DNA of 64,000 nt, taken from NCBI RefSeq assembly GCF_003429565.1, contig NZ_QUAK01000087.1, positions 23,309-87,308 on the forward strand, in the 5' to 3' direction. Position 1 is the stretch's first letter, and each line of letters opens with the position of its first letter. This document shows positions 27,072 to 36,122 of the stretch, one piece after another. The notes under the pieces were generated by a model that saw nothing but the letters and a program-made list of their open reading frames with translations, ran no database searches and was not told the origin of the DNA. The stretch comes from Streptomyces triticagri. Lineage in GTDB: Bacteria > Actinomycetota > Actinomycetes > Streptomycetales > Streptomycetaceae. The translations under genes were made by a program, and so were the position numbers.

Positions 27072-27458
27072 CGTCCGCCGCAGGCCGGAACACGGGCGAA
27101 CGCGCCTGCGACGGCGAGACGGGTACCCCCGAGGCCGGTTTGAGCGCTCGTCAGGCGGCCGCGCCACCAACCGGTTCGGCCAGACGGGCTCACCCGCACG
27201 ACGTATTCCTGTCCCGTCCGGAGCGACCAGACGATTTGCGACCCGCAGGAGACGGCGGACCGGAATCTCACATTCCGCCGCAGGTCGAGGCCTCCCCCGA
27301 CGAACACCGAAGATCAACAAAGCGCTGCTGTCCACCCGTTCAGGCCATCGGTGAGGAGCTTCACATACCGCCGTTTCAACCGGGAATCGGACCGGTTGAT
27401 GCGCCAGGATCCCTTCCGACGACAAGCCCCCGCCATCAGCGGCGGGGCGGTCCGGGCG
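27072..27458. other. non-coding stretch upstream of the riboswitch
   Basis: About 390 bp with no convincing gene on either strand. It should contain the promoter of the riboswitch-controlled hydrolase, but I cannot identify clear -35/-10 elements. A few short inverted repeats occur, none striking. Confidence 0.5.
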
Positions 27459-27631
27459 GACGCCGAGTCCTGCCGCCGCCCGGATGTCAGGTCGACAGCA
27501 GTGGACCGGCAGGAGTGGAGGACCCGAGCAACACGGAGCGTCCAGCTCCTCGGGGTGAAGCCGCACAGCGGCCGGGCATCTTCGTTGGCCCGAATCCGAC
27601 AGGTCATCCTTCACAGGCGGCTGACGAAGGG
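27459..27631 (+). promoter_or_regulatory. ydaO-yuaA (cyclic di-AMP) riboswitch
   Basis: The leader of the NlpC/P60 gene carries the conserved pieces of a ydaO-type aptamer in the right order: GCCGAGTCCTGCC (27462-27474), GGAGTGGAGGACCCGAGCAA (27512-27531), GGGGTGAAGCCGCA (27552-27565), CCCGAATCCGACAGGTCA (27589-27606), and CAGGCGGCTGACGAAGG (27614-27630). This class binds cyclic di-AMP and usually turns off cell-wall hydrolase genes in actinomycetes. The final GAAGG is also the ribosome site, so control may be at translation start as well as by termination. Confidence 0.8.
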
Positions 27632-27637
27632 TTGCGC

Positions 27638-28111
27638 ATGACTGCGCGTCACCGTGTTCCTTCCCTGCTCACCCGGGCCGGCACCGCCTCGGCCCTCACT
27701 CTCGCCGCCATCGGCGGCACCGTCGCGGTACCGGGAGCCGCGACCGAGGCCGAGGCCGCCTCGCACGCCACCAAGGCCCTCCAGATCGCCGCCTCGAAGA
27801 AGGGCTCCCCCTACCGCTACGGAGCCGCCGGCCCCCGCCGCTTCGACTGCTCCGGGCTCACGCTGTACGCCTTCAAGCGGGCCGGCAAGAAGCTGCCGCG
27901 GACCGCAGCCCAGCAGTACAACCACACCCGGCAGATCTCCGCCGGCCAGCGCCAACGCGGCGACCTGGTGTTCTTCCACTCCGGCCGCAGCGTGTACCAC
28001 GTGGGCATCTACGCCGGGAAGGGACGGATCTGGCACTCGCCGAAGACCGGCGACGTGGTGCGCAAGCAGAAGATCTGGACCAAGGGCGTCTGGTACGGCC
28101 GGGTCCGCTGA
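27638..28111 (+). CDS. secreted NlpC/P60 cell-wall endopeptidase
   Basis: A 157-aa exported peptidoglycan hydrolase that cuts within stem peptides. The signal peptide covers 1-41 (basic MTARHR, then a hydrophobic run ending EAEAAS). The NlpC/P60 domain has Cys71 (FDCSGL), His121 (YHVGIY) and His133. It has no separate wall-binding domain, so it is a minimal single-domain enzyme. ATG at 27638 lies 7 nt after GAAGG at the end of a ydaO riboswitch, so expression should fall when c-di-AMP rises. Confidence 0.92.
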   Translation: MTARHRVPSLLTRAGTASALTLAAIGGTVAVPGAATEAEAASHATKALQIAASKKGSPYRYGAAGPRRFDCSGLTLYAFKRAGKKLPRTAAQQYNHTRQISAGQRQRGDLVFFHSGRSVYHVGIYAGKGRIWHSPKTGDVVRKQKIWTKGVWYGRVR

Positions 28112-28143
28112 CCGGGGCGCGCGGGTCCCGCGCTCCGGCATCC

Positions 28144-28166
28144 GTACGCCGGTGACGGCGGCGTAC
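28144..28166. terminator. possible hairpin terminator
   Basis: GTACGCCG-N7-CGGCGTAC, an 8-bp perfect stem 32 bp after the NlpC/P60 stop and before the convergent dehydratase gene. The rest of the 161-bp gap holds nothing clear. Confidence 0.45.
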
Positions 28167-28272
28167 GCGAGGCGCTCGCGGGCGGGCGGATCGGGTCCGT
28201 CGACTCGACTGCCCGCTCCCGGGCGGCCCCTTCGACAGCCGGGCCGCGTACGGGACTTCTCGGGCCCCGCCT

Positions 28273-29235
28273 TCAGCGCAGGCCGAAGCGCGCGGCCCAG
28301 GTGCTCACATCGGCGGTGGTCGCATTGCCTCCGCAGACCACCAGGCCGAGCCGGGCGTCCGGTCCGACCAGCTGCAGGATCTGCCGGGCGGCCGGGAGCA
28401 GGCATCCGGCGGCCGGCTCGGCCCAGACCTTGGCGTGTTCGGCGAGATCGAGCACTCCCTGCACCGCGTCGGCGTCGCTGACCGTGAGGACGTCCTCGAC
28501 CAGTGCGCGGACGTGTTCGTAGGTGAGCTGCGAGGCGCTCGGGGCGCTCAACGTCGAGACGATCGAGGACAGTTCGACCGGGACCGGCCCTTCTGCAGCA
28601 AGGGCCTCGGTCATGGCCAGTGCACCTTCCGTCTCGACGCCCCAGACCCGCAGGCCGGGGCGTCGTGCCCGCAGGGCGGTGGCCACACCGGCGATCAGGC
28701 CTCCGCCGCCGATGCTGACCACGACGTCGGTCAGTTCGCCTGCGTCCTCGGCGAACTCCAGGCCCACCGTGCCCTGTCCGGCGACGACCACGGGGTCGTC
28801 GAAGGGATGGACCAGGGTGAGCCCCTTGGTACGCAGCTCCTCGACGAGGGCGAAGGCGCCGTCCATGGTGTCGGCGAGGATCACACTCGCGCCGGCGCCC
28901 TCGGCGGTCTCGACGGCACGGGTGGGCGCGGACCGGGGCATCACCACGGTCGCCTCGATGCCGAGTGCTCCGGCCATGACGGCGATCGCGATGCCGTGGT
29001 TGCCGCCGCTGACGGCGACCACTCCGGCGGCCCGCTCGCTCTCGTCGAGTGTCAGCAGGCGGGACGTCGCGCCGCGCGCCTTGAACGAGCCGGTGCGCTG
29101 CAGGAGTTCGAGCTTGGTGGTGACGGGAGCGCCGAGCAGATCGGACAGCCCGGGACTCGGCACGGTCGGCGTGCGCACCACATGCCCCGCGATCCGCTCG
29201 GCCGCAGCTTCCACATCCGCGACAGTGATCAACAC
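28273..29235 (-). CDS. threonine/serine dehydratase-like PLP enzyme
   Basis: A 320-aa fold-type II PLP enzyme that deaminates threonine or serine to a 2-oxo acid. PLP-lysine Lys52 is in TGSFKARGA, the substrate loop is SGGNHG, and the phosphate cup is the GGGG run in SIGGGGLIAG. It lacks the ACT regulatory domain of biosynthetic IlvA, so it is a short catabolic or serine-racemase-like form. The GTG at 29235 (VLITVADVE) is chosen because GGAGG precedes it; an ATG further up would add 27 residues that resemble no family member. Confidence 0.88.
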   Translation of the reverse strand: MLITVADVEAAAERIAGHVVRTPTVPSPGLSDLLGAPVTTKLELLQRTGSFKARGATSRLLTLDESERAAGVVAVSGGNHGIAIAVMAGALGIEATVVMPRSAPTRAVETAEGAGASVILADTMDGAFALVEELRTKGLTLVHPFDDPVVVAGQGTVGLEFAEDAGELTDVVVSIGGGGLIAGVATALRARRPGLRVWGVETEGALAMTEALAAEGPVPVELSSIVSTLSAPSASQLTYEHVRALVEDVLTVSDADAVQGVLDLAEHAKVWAEPAAGCLLPAARQILQLVGPDARLGLVVCGGNATTADVSTWAARFGLR

Positions 29236-29378
29236 ATCCGCCTCCGCTACACGTTCGAAGCCGCGCGACCTGTCCCGCACACGAGGCCCCGGCGGCGTAC
29301 CGATGCGGGTCCGCACGACAGATTGATCATCCTACGCCGGTGCGCTCAGGGGGCACGCCCGGCGCCCCCTGGCCTCGT

Positions 29379-29810
29379 TCAGCCCTTGACGGGGGCCGTC
29401 CAGGGGAGGGCGATCCAGATGGTCTTGCCGCCGTCGGGAGTGGGGGTCACGGAGAGCCGGCCGCCGCATTCCGCGGTGAGCCACCGGATGATCACCATGC
29501 CGCGGCCGTTGTCCTGCTGGACGGCGGCGGGCAGTCGCTGGGGCCAGCGCGGGTGGCTGTCGGTGACGCCGATGCGCAGTTGTTCGTCCCGCTCGAGTTG
29601 GAGATCGACGGTGAAGGTGGGCGACTTGCCGAAGGTGTGCTGGACCGCGTTCGTCGCCAGCTCCGAGACGATCAGGCGGACCGTGTCGAGGACGTCGGAT
29701 TCGGTGGGCAGGCCCCATTCGGCGAGGACGGCCGACACGTGCTTGCGGGCCGCGGACACCGAGGCCGGATCGCTCGGCAGAGTGACGGATGCTTCCTGGA
29801 GATCTGCCAT
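29379..29810 (-). CDS. RsbW-like anti-sigma regulatory ATPase
   Basis: A 143-aa single-domain HATPase_c protein of the RsbW/SpoIIAB-like family that is very common in streptomycetes. The N-box is E50-L-A-T-N54 (SELATNAVQH) and the G1 box D-N-G-R-G-M is near 100-105. Such proteins act as anti-sigma factors or serine kinases of anti-sigma antagonists; here the target is not encoded nearby. It is divergent from the XRE/DUF5753 gene and DUF397 gene, an association seen repeatedly in Streptomyces (abaA- and whiJ-type loci), suggesting the three work together. Confidence 0.88.
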   Translation of the reverse strand: MADLQEASVTLPSDPASVSAARKHVSAVLAEWGLPTESDVLDTVRLIVSELATNAVQHTFGKSPTFTVDLQLERDEQLRIGVTDSHPRWPQRLPAAVQQDNGRGMVIIRWLTAECGGRLSVTPTPDGGKTIWIALPWTAPVKG

Positions 29811-29938
29811 GGCGACGCTGTCCCTTTCCCACCGGAGCCGGCTCTCGGCGCGCAGCGGAGTTGCGCCGGAACGGCACCGGACTGGTGCTTCGCGCCAGAC
29901 TCCCACTCCGGGGCGGTCGGGGGCGACGATCCGCCAGG

Positions 29939-29948
29939 ATATGCATAT
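29939..29948. promoter_or_regulatory. AT-only palindrome between the ATPase and XRE genes
   Basis: ATATGCATAT, followed by ATC, is a perfect 10-bp palindrome and the only AT-rich spot in the 277-bp divergent spacer. It could be an XRE operator, a -10 element or both. Confidence 0.4.
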
Positions 29949-30087
29949 ATCTGTCGCTCGAAGCGGTGAACTCTGCGACGGAAGACCGTATTTGGCCGCC
30001 GGACTGACGCAGCGGCGGACGAGCGGGAGACTGACGTCCCAGAAGCGCCGCCCGGAATGCGGATCGAGCGGCCGGAAGGAGTCGGGC

Positions 30088-30951
30088 ATGCACTACGGTC
30101 CGGCGGTGCGCCGCCGCAAGCTGGGCGCCGAACTGCGCACCCTGCGCGACCGCGCCGGTCTCACCAGCGGAGCGGCCGCCCGGCTCGTCGGCTGGCACCA
30201 GTCGAAGGTCAGCCGGATCGAGACCGGCCGCAGTGCCGCCAAGCCCGCGGACGTACGACTGCTGCTCGACGTCTATGAGGTGACGGATCCTCAGGAACGG
30301 GCGCTGCTCGAGGCCTTGGCCGGTTCGGACGACGAGCGTGGCACCCGGCACCAGTGGTGGCACGCATACAAGGGGCTGCTGCCGCCCGAGTACCGGGACT
30401 TCATCAGCCTGGAGGCGCAGGCCTACCGCATCAGCACGCTGGAGACCTCGGTGGTGCCGGGCCTGCTCCAGACACCCGACTATGCGCGGGCGGTCACCCG
30501 TGCTGCGCTCGACGGGGTGGCGCAGAGCCGGATCGACAAGTTCGTCGAGGTGCGCCTGGCGCGGCAAGAGGTGCTGAACGGGGATCCGCCGCTGGAGCTG
30601 AGCGCCGTCCTCGACGAGGCCGTGCTCCGCCGACCGGTGGGCGGCTATCAAGTGATGACCCGTCAACTGGAGTGGCTGGTGGAGGTGGCGCAGCGCCCTC
30701 ATGTCCGACTGCAGGTGCTGCCGTTCGCCGCGGGCGCCCATATCGGCCTCACCGGCCCTTTCGTCATCTTCTCCTTTCCGAACATCGCCGACCTTGACGT
30801 CGTGGTTCTCGACCACTTGACGAGTAGCCTCTACCTCGAGCGGAAAGAAGACCTCAGGGCCTATTCCGAGGCCTTCAACTCCCTGCAGGAGCACGCACTT
30901 TCGGCAGAGGACACGTTGGACTTCATCGCCGGCACGGGTGGTGGCGCGTAA
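30088..30951 (+). CDS. XRE-family regulator with DUF5753 domain (WhiJ/Scr1-like)
   Basis: A 287-aa protein with an N-terminal helix-turn-helix (about 8-65: LRTLRDRAGLTSGAAARLVG, HQSKVSRIETGRSAA) and a C-terminal DUF5753 domain (from YKGLLPPEYRDF near 95 to the end), containing LETSVVPGLLQTPDYARA. This architecture defines the WhiJ/Scr1-like family, whose members are encoded beside small DUF397 proteins and affect development and antibiotic production. GGAAGGAG precedes the ATG. The DUF397 gene follows after 9 bp, so the pair is an operon. Confidence 0.92.
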   Translation: MHYGPAVRRRKLGAELRTLRDRAGLTSGAAARLVGWHQSKVSRIETGRSAAKPADVRLLLDVYEVTDPQERALLEALAGSDDERGTRHQWWHAYKGLLPPEYRDFISLEAQAYRISTLETSVVPGLLQTPDYARAVTRAALDGVAQSRIDKFVEVRLARQEVLNGDPPLELSAVLDEAVLRRPVGGYQVMTRQLEWLVEVAQRPHVRLQVLPFAAGAHIGLTGPFVIFSFPNIADLDVVVLDHLTSSLYLERKEDLRAYSEAFNSLQEHALSAEDTLDFIAGTGGGA

Positions 30952-30960
30952 GGAGGCACG

Positions 30961-31221
30961 ATGACCAAGCCGCCTCGGCACGTACTCTCCAGCACGGTTC
31001 TGAACAGCGCGACACACGGTGCGCGGTGGCAGCGCAGCAGCCGCAGCACCGGCATGAACAACTGCATCGAGACCGCCGGTCTCGAGCGCGGTCCGCTGAG
31101 CGGGATGCTCGCGGTGCGCGACTCCAAGCACATCGAGGGTCCCGCGCTGCTGTTCTCCCCGACGACCTGGGACACCTTCCTCGGCGCCGTCCGGGGCGAG
31201 GCTTTCCGTACGTACGACTGA
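30961..31221 (+). CDS. DUF397 protein, partner of the XRE regulator
   Basis: An 86-aa DUF397 protein: ARWQRSSRSTGMNNCIETA (a W-x-x-S-S-x-S...NCIE pattern), then LAVRDSKHIEGPALLFSPTTWDTFLGAV, matching the family's core of VRDSK and a terminal W-x-x-F. The first 20 residues are extra to the usual family length. It begins 9 bp after the DUF5753 regulator with GTAAGGAGG upstream. In the Scr1/Scr2 system such a pair was reported to behave like a toxin-antitoxin module; here a sensor-effector role is also possible. Confidence 0.9.
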   Translation: MTKPPRHVLSSTVLNSATHGARWQRSSRSTGMNNCIETAGLERGPLSGMLAVRDSKHIEGPALLFSPTTWDTFLGAVRGEAFRTYD

Positions 31222-31257
31222 ACCGGCCCCTGCACAGAGTGAGATCGGTGCCACCGG

Positions 31258-31283
31258 CGCCCGCACCTTCCGCGGTGCGGGCG
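31258..31283. terminator. bidirectional hairpin terminator
   Basis: A perfect 10-bp stem (CGCCCGCACC / GGTGCGGGCG) with a 6-nt loop between the convergent DUF397 and bioF genes. Confidence 0.75.
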
Positions 31284-31300
31284 TCTCGTCGTCTCGCGTC

Positions 31301-32473
31301 CTACACGTCGCGTGCGCCTTCGGGGGCGGTTTCGGTGACCACGGTGAGGACGCGATCGATCGCCTCGTCCGTGAGGTCGGCGCGGGCAGTGAGGCGCAGC
31401 CGGGAGATGCCGTCCGGCACCGACGGCGGCCGGAAGCAGCCGACCAGCAGGCCCATGGCTCGGCAGTCCGCAGCCCAACGGACCGCGGCCGCGGGTGAAG
31501 GGGCCCGCACCGACACGACGGCGGCGTCCGGGCGGGCCGAGTCGAATCCCGCGCCGGTGAGCCGGGTGTACAGGGTGTGCGCCACCTGCCGGGCTCGCTC
31601 GGCCCGTGCCGGCTCGGCGCGGAGCACGCCGAGGGCGGCCCGGGCGGCTCCCGCGGCGGCCGGCGCGAGGCCGGTGTCGAAGATGAACGTCCGTGCCGTG
31701 TTGAGCAGATGGGCGATGACCCGGGCGGGGCCGAGCACGGCACCGCCCTGGCTGCCGAGCGACTTGGACAGGGTGACGGTGGCGACCACGTCCGGTGCGC
31801 CGGCGAGCCCTGCCGCCTGCGCCGCACCGCGGCCGCCGGTGCCGAGCACGCCGAGCCCGTGCGCGTCGTCGAGCAGCAGCCCGGCACCGAACTCGCGGCA
31901 GACTCCGGCCGTTTCGGCGAGCGGGGCGGCGTCGCCGTCGACCGAGAACACCGAGTCCGTGACCACCAGGCCCGCGCCGGTGTGGGTGGCCAGGGCCTTG
32001 CGTACGGCTTCCGGGGTGGCGTGCGGGACGACCGATGTGGTGCCGCGGGCCAGGCGGCAACCGTCGATCAGGGAGGCGTGATTGCCGGCGTCGGAGACGA
32101 TCAGGGTGCCGTGCGGGGCGAGTGCGGTCACCGCGGCGAGATTGGCCGCGTAACCGGAGGACAGCACCAGAGCCGACTCGAAGCCGCAGAACTCGGCCAG
32201 TTCCGCCTCGAGTTCGGCGTGCAGTTCCGTCGACCCCGTCACCAGTCGCGAACCCGTCGCGCCGCCGCCCCAGACGCGCGCGGCGTCCGCGGCCGCGTCG
32301 ACCACGGCCGGATGGCGGGTGAGTCCGAGGTAGTCGTTGCCCGCCAGATCCAGGAGGTCGCTGCGGGGCGGGCGCGGGCGCAGCACGCGTTCGAGGCCCG
32401 CGCTGCGGCGCCGGTCGGCCTGCCCGTCGATCCAGTCGAACGGTGTGGGCGGCGTGATCGCGTCCCTTGGCAT
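31301..32473 (-). CDS. bioF: 8-amino-7-oxononanoate synthase
   Basis: A 390-aa PLP alpha-oxoamine synthase that condenses pimeloyl-ACP or -CoA with L-alanine in biotin synthesis. PLP-lysine Lys237 is in [11 protein letters not shown]; the DDAHGLG motif is at 202-208 and NDYLGL at 46-51. GAGGAA precedes the ATG. The gene is divergent from bioBAD. No bioC or bioH is near, so the source of the pimeloyl chain is not visible here. Confidence 0.94.
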   Translation of the reverse strand: MPRDAITPPTPFDWIDGQADRRRSAGLERVLRPRPPRSDLLDLAGNDYLGLTRHPAVVDAAADAARVWGGGATGSRLVTGSTELHAELEAELAEFCGFESALVLSSGYAANLAAVTALAPHGTLIVSDAGNHASLIDGCRLARGTTSVVPHATPEAVRKALATHTGAGLVVTDSVFSVDGDAAPLAETAGVCREFGAGLLLDDAHGLGVLGTGGRGAAQAAGLAGAPDVVATVTLSKSLGSQGGAVLGPARVIAHLLNTARTFIFDTGLAPAAAGAARAALGVLRAEPARAERARQVAHTLYTRLTGAGFDSARPDAAVVSVRAPSPAAAVRWAADCRAMGLLVGCFRPPSVPDGISRLRLTARADLTDEAIDRVLTVVTETAPEGARDV

Positions 32474-32594
32474 GGGCCGTTCCTCGTGTCGGGGGCGGTC
32501 GGGCGCCCGGTCGCCGTGGGTCGTTCCACGGTCGTCGGCCTGCGGTGTGTTTGTCAGCAGTCAACAGACACTAGCGGGAGATTCGCCAGGTCAG

Positions 32595-32614
32595 GGTGTG
32601 GTAATACCCACACC
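32595..32614. promoter_or_regulatory. inverted repeat between bioF and bioB, candidate operator
   Basis: GGTGTGG-TAATAC-CCACACC is a perfect 7-bp inverted repeat with an AT-containing 6-bp spacer, 67 bp upstream of the bioB start and 121 bp from bioF. Its position suits a biotin repressor controlling both directions. It does not match the BioQ motif as I know it. Confidence 0.5.
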
Positions 32615-32681
32615 TCCGGGGACGTCGATTGTGTGGTTCCTACTTGGCCGTGAGTGGCTCGGTGAGCCAGGATCGTTCCCC

Positions 32682-33908
32682 ATGGACCTGCTGAACACGC
32701 TGGTGGACAAGGGGCTTCGGCGCGAGCTGCCGACCCGAGACGAGGCGCTCGCCGTACTGGCGACGACGGACGACGAACTCCTGGACGTGGTGGCCGCGGC
32801 GGGCCGGGTGCGCCGTCAGTGGTTCGGCCGCCGGGTCAAACTCAACTACCTGGTGAACCTCAAGTCGGGCCTGTGCCCCGAGGACTGCTCGTACTGCTCG
32901 CAGCGGCTCGGGTCCAACGCCGACATCCTCAAGTACACCTGGCTGAAGCCCGAAGAGGCCTCGCAGGCGGCGGCCGCCGGAGTCGCCGGCGGCGCCAAGC
33001 GGGTCTGTCTGGTGGCCAGCGGCCGGGGACCGACCGACCGGGACGTCGACCGGGTCTCGCGCACCATCGAGGCCATCAAGTCGGAGAACGAGGACGTGGA
33101 GGTGTGCGCCTGCCTCGGGCTGCTCTCCGACGGCCAGGCCGACCGGCTGCGCACGGCGGGCGCCGACGCGTACAACCACAATCTGAACACCTCCGAGGGC
33201 ACCTACGGGGAGATCACCACCACCCACACGTACCAGGACCGGGTGGACACCGTGCAGCAGGCGCAGGCCGCGGGCCTGTCCGCCTGCTCGGGGCTGATCG
33301 CGGGCATGGGCGAGAGCGACGCCGACCTGGTCGATGTCGTCTTCTCGCTGCGTGAACTCGACCCGGACTCGGTGCCGGTGAACTTCCTGATCCCGTTCGA
33401 GGGCACTCCGCTGGGCAAGGAGTGGAACCTCACGCCGCAGCGTGCGCTGCGGATTCTCGCCATGGTGCGGTTCGTCTGCCCCGATGTGGAGGTACGTCTC
33501 GCCGGCGGGCGCGAGGTGCATCTGCGCACGCTGCAGCCGCTGGCCCTGCATCTCGCCAACTCGATCTTCCTGGGCGACTATCTGACCAGCGAGGGCCAGG
33601 CCGGTGCGGCGGATCTCGAGATGATCGCCGACGCCGGATTCGAGGTGGAGGGCGCGGACACGGTGACGCTGCCCGAGCACCGGGCCCATGTCGCTGCCGC
33701 CGGGGGCTGTGGTTCACCGGGCGGTGGGTGCGGGTCGCACGATGCGGAGGACACGGCAGCGCAGGGCGCGCAGGGCTGCGGTCCGTGCGGCTCCGCGGAT
33801 CAGCCGGCGGGGCCCGCCGAGGAGCCGGCCACGGCCGCCGACGCCCGCACCGACCTGGTCGCGGTGCGCCGGCGCGGCGCCGGAACGGATCTCGCGCCCA
33901 ATGCCTGA
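32682..33908 (+). CDS. bioB: biotin synthase with cysteine-rich C-terminal tail
   Basis: A 408-aa radical SAM enzyme that inserts sulphur into dethiobiotin. The [4Fe-4S] motif C65-x3-C69-x2-C72 ([10 protein letters not shown]), YNHNLNTS and the [2Fe-2S]-site residues are present. The core ends near residue 335; the final 73 residues form a tail with two cysteine clusters, [13 protein letters not shown] and GCGPCGS, and then a disordered stretch. The tail is not needed for the known reaction and may take part in iron-sulphur repair or sulphur supply. The ATG (MDLLNTL) is chosen over upstream in-frame sequence. It overlaps bioA by 8 bp. Confidence 0.95.
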   Translation: MDLLNTLVDKGLRRELPTRDEALAVLATTDDELLDVVAAAGRVRRQWFGRRVKLNYLVNLKSGLCPEDCSYCSQRLGSNADILKYTWLKPEEASQAAAAGVAGGAKRVCLVASGRGPTDRDVDRVSRTIEAIKSENEDVEVCACLGLLSDGQADRLRTAGADAYNHNLNTSEGTYGEITTTHTYQDRVDTVQQAQAAGLSACSGLIAGMGESDADLVDVVFSLRELDPDSVPVNFLIPFEGTPLGKEWNLTPQRALRILAMVRFVCPDVEVRLAGGREVHLRTLQPLALHLANSIFLGDYLTSEGQAGAADLEMIADAGFEVEGADTVTLPEHRAHVAAAGGCGSPGGGCGSHDAEDTAAQGAQGCGPCGSADQPAGPAEEPATAADARTDLVAVRRRGAGTDLAPNA

Positions 33909-35193
33909 ACTGTCCACGCCCGAACTGCTCGCCCTCGACCGGCAGCACGTCTGGCATCCCTACGGGCCGATGCCCGGCCGGCAGGAGCCGCTGGTCGTCG
34001 AGTCGGCCTCCGGGGTACGGCTGCGGCTCGCCGACTCGGGCGGCGAACTGGTCGACGGCATGTCCTCGTGGTGGTCGGCGATCCACGGCTACAACCACCC
34101 GGTCCTGAACGAGGCGGTGCGTGGTCAGCTCGACCGGATGAGCCATGTGATGTTCGGCGGCCTCACTCATGAGCCCGCCGTCCGGCTCACCAAGCGTCTT
34201 GTCGACATGTCGCCCGATGGTCTGGAGCATGTGTTCCTCGCCGACTCGGGCTCCGTGTCGGTCGAGGTCGCCCTCAAGATGTGTCTGCAGTACTGGCGTT
34301 CGCGCGGCAAGCCCGCCAAGCACCGGCTCGCCACCTGGCGCGGCGGGTACCACGGGGACACCTGGCAGCCGATGTCGGTCTGCGATCCGGACGGCGGGAT
34401 GCACGAACTCTGGTCCGGGGCGCTGCCCCGGCAGGTCTTCGCCGACGCCCCGCCCGCCGAGTACGACGAGACGTACGCGGACCATCTGCGGGCGACCGTG
34501 GAGCGCCACGCGGACGAGCTGGCGGCCGTGGTGGTGGAGCCGGTGGTGCAGGGCGCGGGCGGAATGCGGTTCCACTCCCCCTCGTATCTGCGGGTGCTTC
34601 GGGAGGCCTGCGACGCCCATGGTGTGCTGCTCGTGTTCGACGAGATCGCGACCGGATTCGGGCGTACGGGCGCGCTGTTCGCGGCGGATCACGCCGGTGT
34701 CACACCCGATGTGATGTGCGTCGGCAAGGCCCTGACCGGCGGCTATATGACGCTCGCCGCGACCCTGTGCACGCCACGCGTTGCCGAGGGGATCTCCCGG
34801 GGCGAGGTGCCCGTGCTCGCGCACGGGCCGACGTTCATGGGCAATCCGCTGGCGGCCGCGGTCGCCGACGCCTCGCTCGGACTGCTCACCGGACAGGACT
34901 GGGCGACCGAGGTGAAGCGGGTGGAGAGCGGACTGCGCGAAGGGCTCGCGGCGGCCTCGGAGCTGCCGGGTGTCCGGGACGTCCGGGTGCTCGGCGCGAT
35001 CGGCGTGGTCCAGCTCGACCACGAGGTGGACATGGCGGCCGCCACCCGGGCCGCGGTGGCGGAGGGGGTCTGGCTGCGCCCGTTCCGCGACCTGGTGTAC
35101 ACGATGCCGCCGTACATCACGGGAGACGAGGACGTCGCGCGGATCTGCCGCGCGGTGTGCGCTGCGGCGGCTGCCGGGCGGGACGCGCGATGA
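33901..35193 (+). CDS. bioA: adenosylmethionine-8-amino-7-oxononanoate transaminase
   Basis: A 430-aa fold-type I PLP aminotransferase that converts KAPA to DAPA using S-adenosylmethionine. PLP-lysine Lys276 is in VGKALTGGY, Asp247 is in [13 protein letters not shown], and the SAM-specific N-terminal segment HVWHPYGPM (16-24) and the [13 protein letters not shown] block are present. It overlaps bioB and is followed by bioD after about 50 bp, so bioB-bioA-bioD form one operon. Confidence 0.95.
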   Translation: MPELSTPELLALDRQHVWHPYGPMPGRQEPLVVESASGVRLRLADSGGELVDGMSSWWSAIHGYNHPVLNEAVRGQLDRMSHVMFGGLTHEPAVRLTKRLVDMSPDGLEHVFLADSGSVSVEVALKMCLQYWRSRGKPAKHRLATWRGGYHGDTWQPMSVCDPDGGMHELWSGALPRQVFADAPPAEYDETYADHLRATVERHADELAAVVVEPVVQGAGGMRFHSPSYLRVLREACDAHGVLLVFDEIATGFGRTGALFAADHAGVTPDVMCVGKALTGGYMTLAATLCTPRVAEGISRGEVPVLAHGPTFMGNPLAAAVADASLGLLTGQDWATEVKRVESGLREGLAAASELPGVRDVRVLGAIGVVQLDHEVDMAAATRAAVAEGVWLRPFRDLVYTMPPYITGDEDVARICRAVCAAAAAGRDAR

Positions 35194-35245
35194 CCAGGAC
35201 GGTGCCGGTCGGCCGGTCGGCGGCCGGGAAGGTGAGGGCGGTCGT

Positions 35246-35968
35246 ATGACGGTCGTGGTGGTGACGGGGACCGGCACGGAGATCGGCAAGACCGTGACGA
35301 CGGCGGCGCTCGCGGCCGTCGCGGTCGCCGAGGGGCGTTCGGTCGCGGTCCTGAAGCCCGCGCAGACCGGGGTCGCGGCCGGTGCGGACGGCGATGTGGC
35401 GGAGGTGCTCCGCCTCGCGGGCCCGGCCGTGACGGGTGCCGAACTGGCCCGCTATCCCGAGCCGTTGGCTCCGGCGACGGCGGCCGCGCGAGCGGGGCTG
35501 CCTGCGCTGCGGCCCGCGGAGATCGCCGAGGCGGCGGAGAAGCTGGCCGCCTCGCACGACCTGGTCCTGGTCGAGGGCGCAGGAGGTCTGCTCGTACGTT
35601 TCGACGCCGAAGGCGGGACGCTCGCGGACGCGGCGTCGCTCCTCGACGCGCCTGTCCTGGTCGTGGCGGCGGCCGGGCTCGGGACGCTGAACGCGACCGC
35701 CCTGACGACGGAGGCACTGCGGTCCCGGTCGCTCACCCCGCTCGGCGTGGTGGTCGGCAGTCTGCCGGCGCTGCCGGACCTCGCCGTGCGCTGCAATCTG
35801 ACCGATCTGCCGGAGGTCGCCGGGGTTCCGCTGCTCGGGGCGGTGCCGGAGGGAGCGGGGGCGCTGGAAGGGCCGGACTTCCGGGCGAGGGCCGGGAGTT
35901 GGCTGGCGGAGCCGCTGGGCGGGTCCTGGGACGTCGAGGCGGCGCGGAGCCGGTTCGGGGTGATGTGA
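35246..35968 (+). CDS. bioD: dethiobiotin synthetase
   Basis: A 240-aa P-loop ATPase that carboxylates DAPA and closes the ureido ring to give dethiobiotin. The P-loop is GTGTEIGKT (8-16) with Lys15; LKPAQTG carries the DAPA-binding lysine; [11 protein letters not shown] near 112-122 is the switch region. ATG 35246 is preceded by AAGGTGAGGG. It is the last biotin gene; the 154 bp that follow include a 10-bp GGGGTGGAGT/ACTCCACCCC repeat with a long loop but no gene. Confidence 0.93.
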   Translation: MTVVVVTGTGTEIGKTVTTAALAAVAVAEGRSVAVLKPAQTGVAAGADGDVAEVLRLAGPAVTGAELARYPEPLAPATAAARAGLPALRPAEIAEAAEKLAASHDLVLVEGAGGLLVRFDAEGGTLADAASLLDAPVLVVAAAGLGTLNATALTTEALRSRSLTPLGVVVGSLPALPDLAVRCNLTDLPEVAGVPLLGAVPEGAGALEGPDFRARAGSWLAEPLGGSWDVEAARSRFGVM

Positions 35969-36122
35969 CGTACGGGGTGGAGTGACGTGCGGGTGACCCG
36001 GTGGAGGGCTCGTCCGGCGGACTCCACCCCAGGGTAGAGGCGCAAGGTCCACCCTCGGGCCGAGGCCGATCCCGTGCCCGCGGAGCAGAATGGGGGCATC
36101 GCCCGAAGCCGGAGGGATCTCC

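Noticed and set aside
27140..27637. N-terminal extension of the NlpC/P60 protein
   Set aside because: The in-frame upstream sequence is the riboswitch leader; the ATG at 27638 begins a proper signal peptide with a ribosome site.
35976..36036. GGGGTGGAGT/ACTCCACCCC repeat after bioD as a terminator
   Set aside because: The loop is about 40 nt, too long for a convincing intrinsic terminator.
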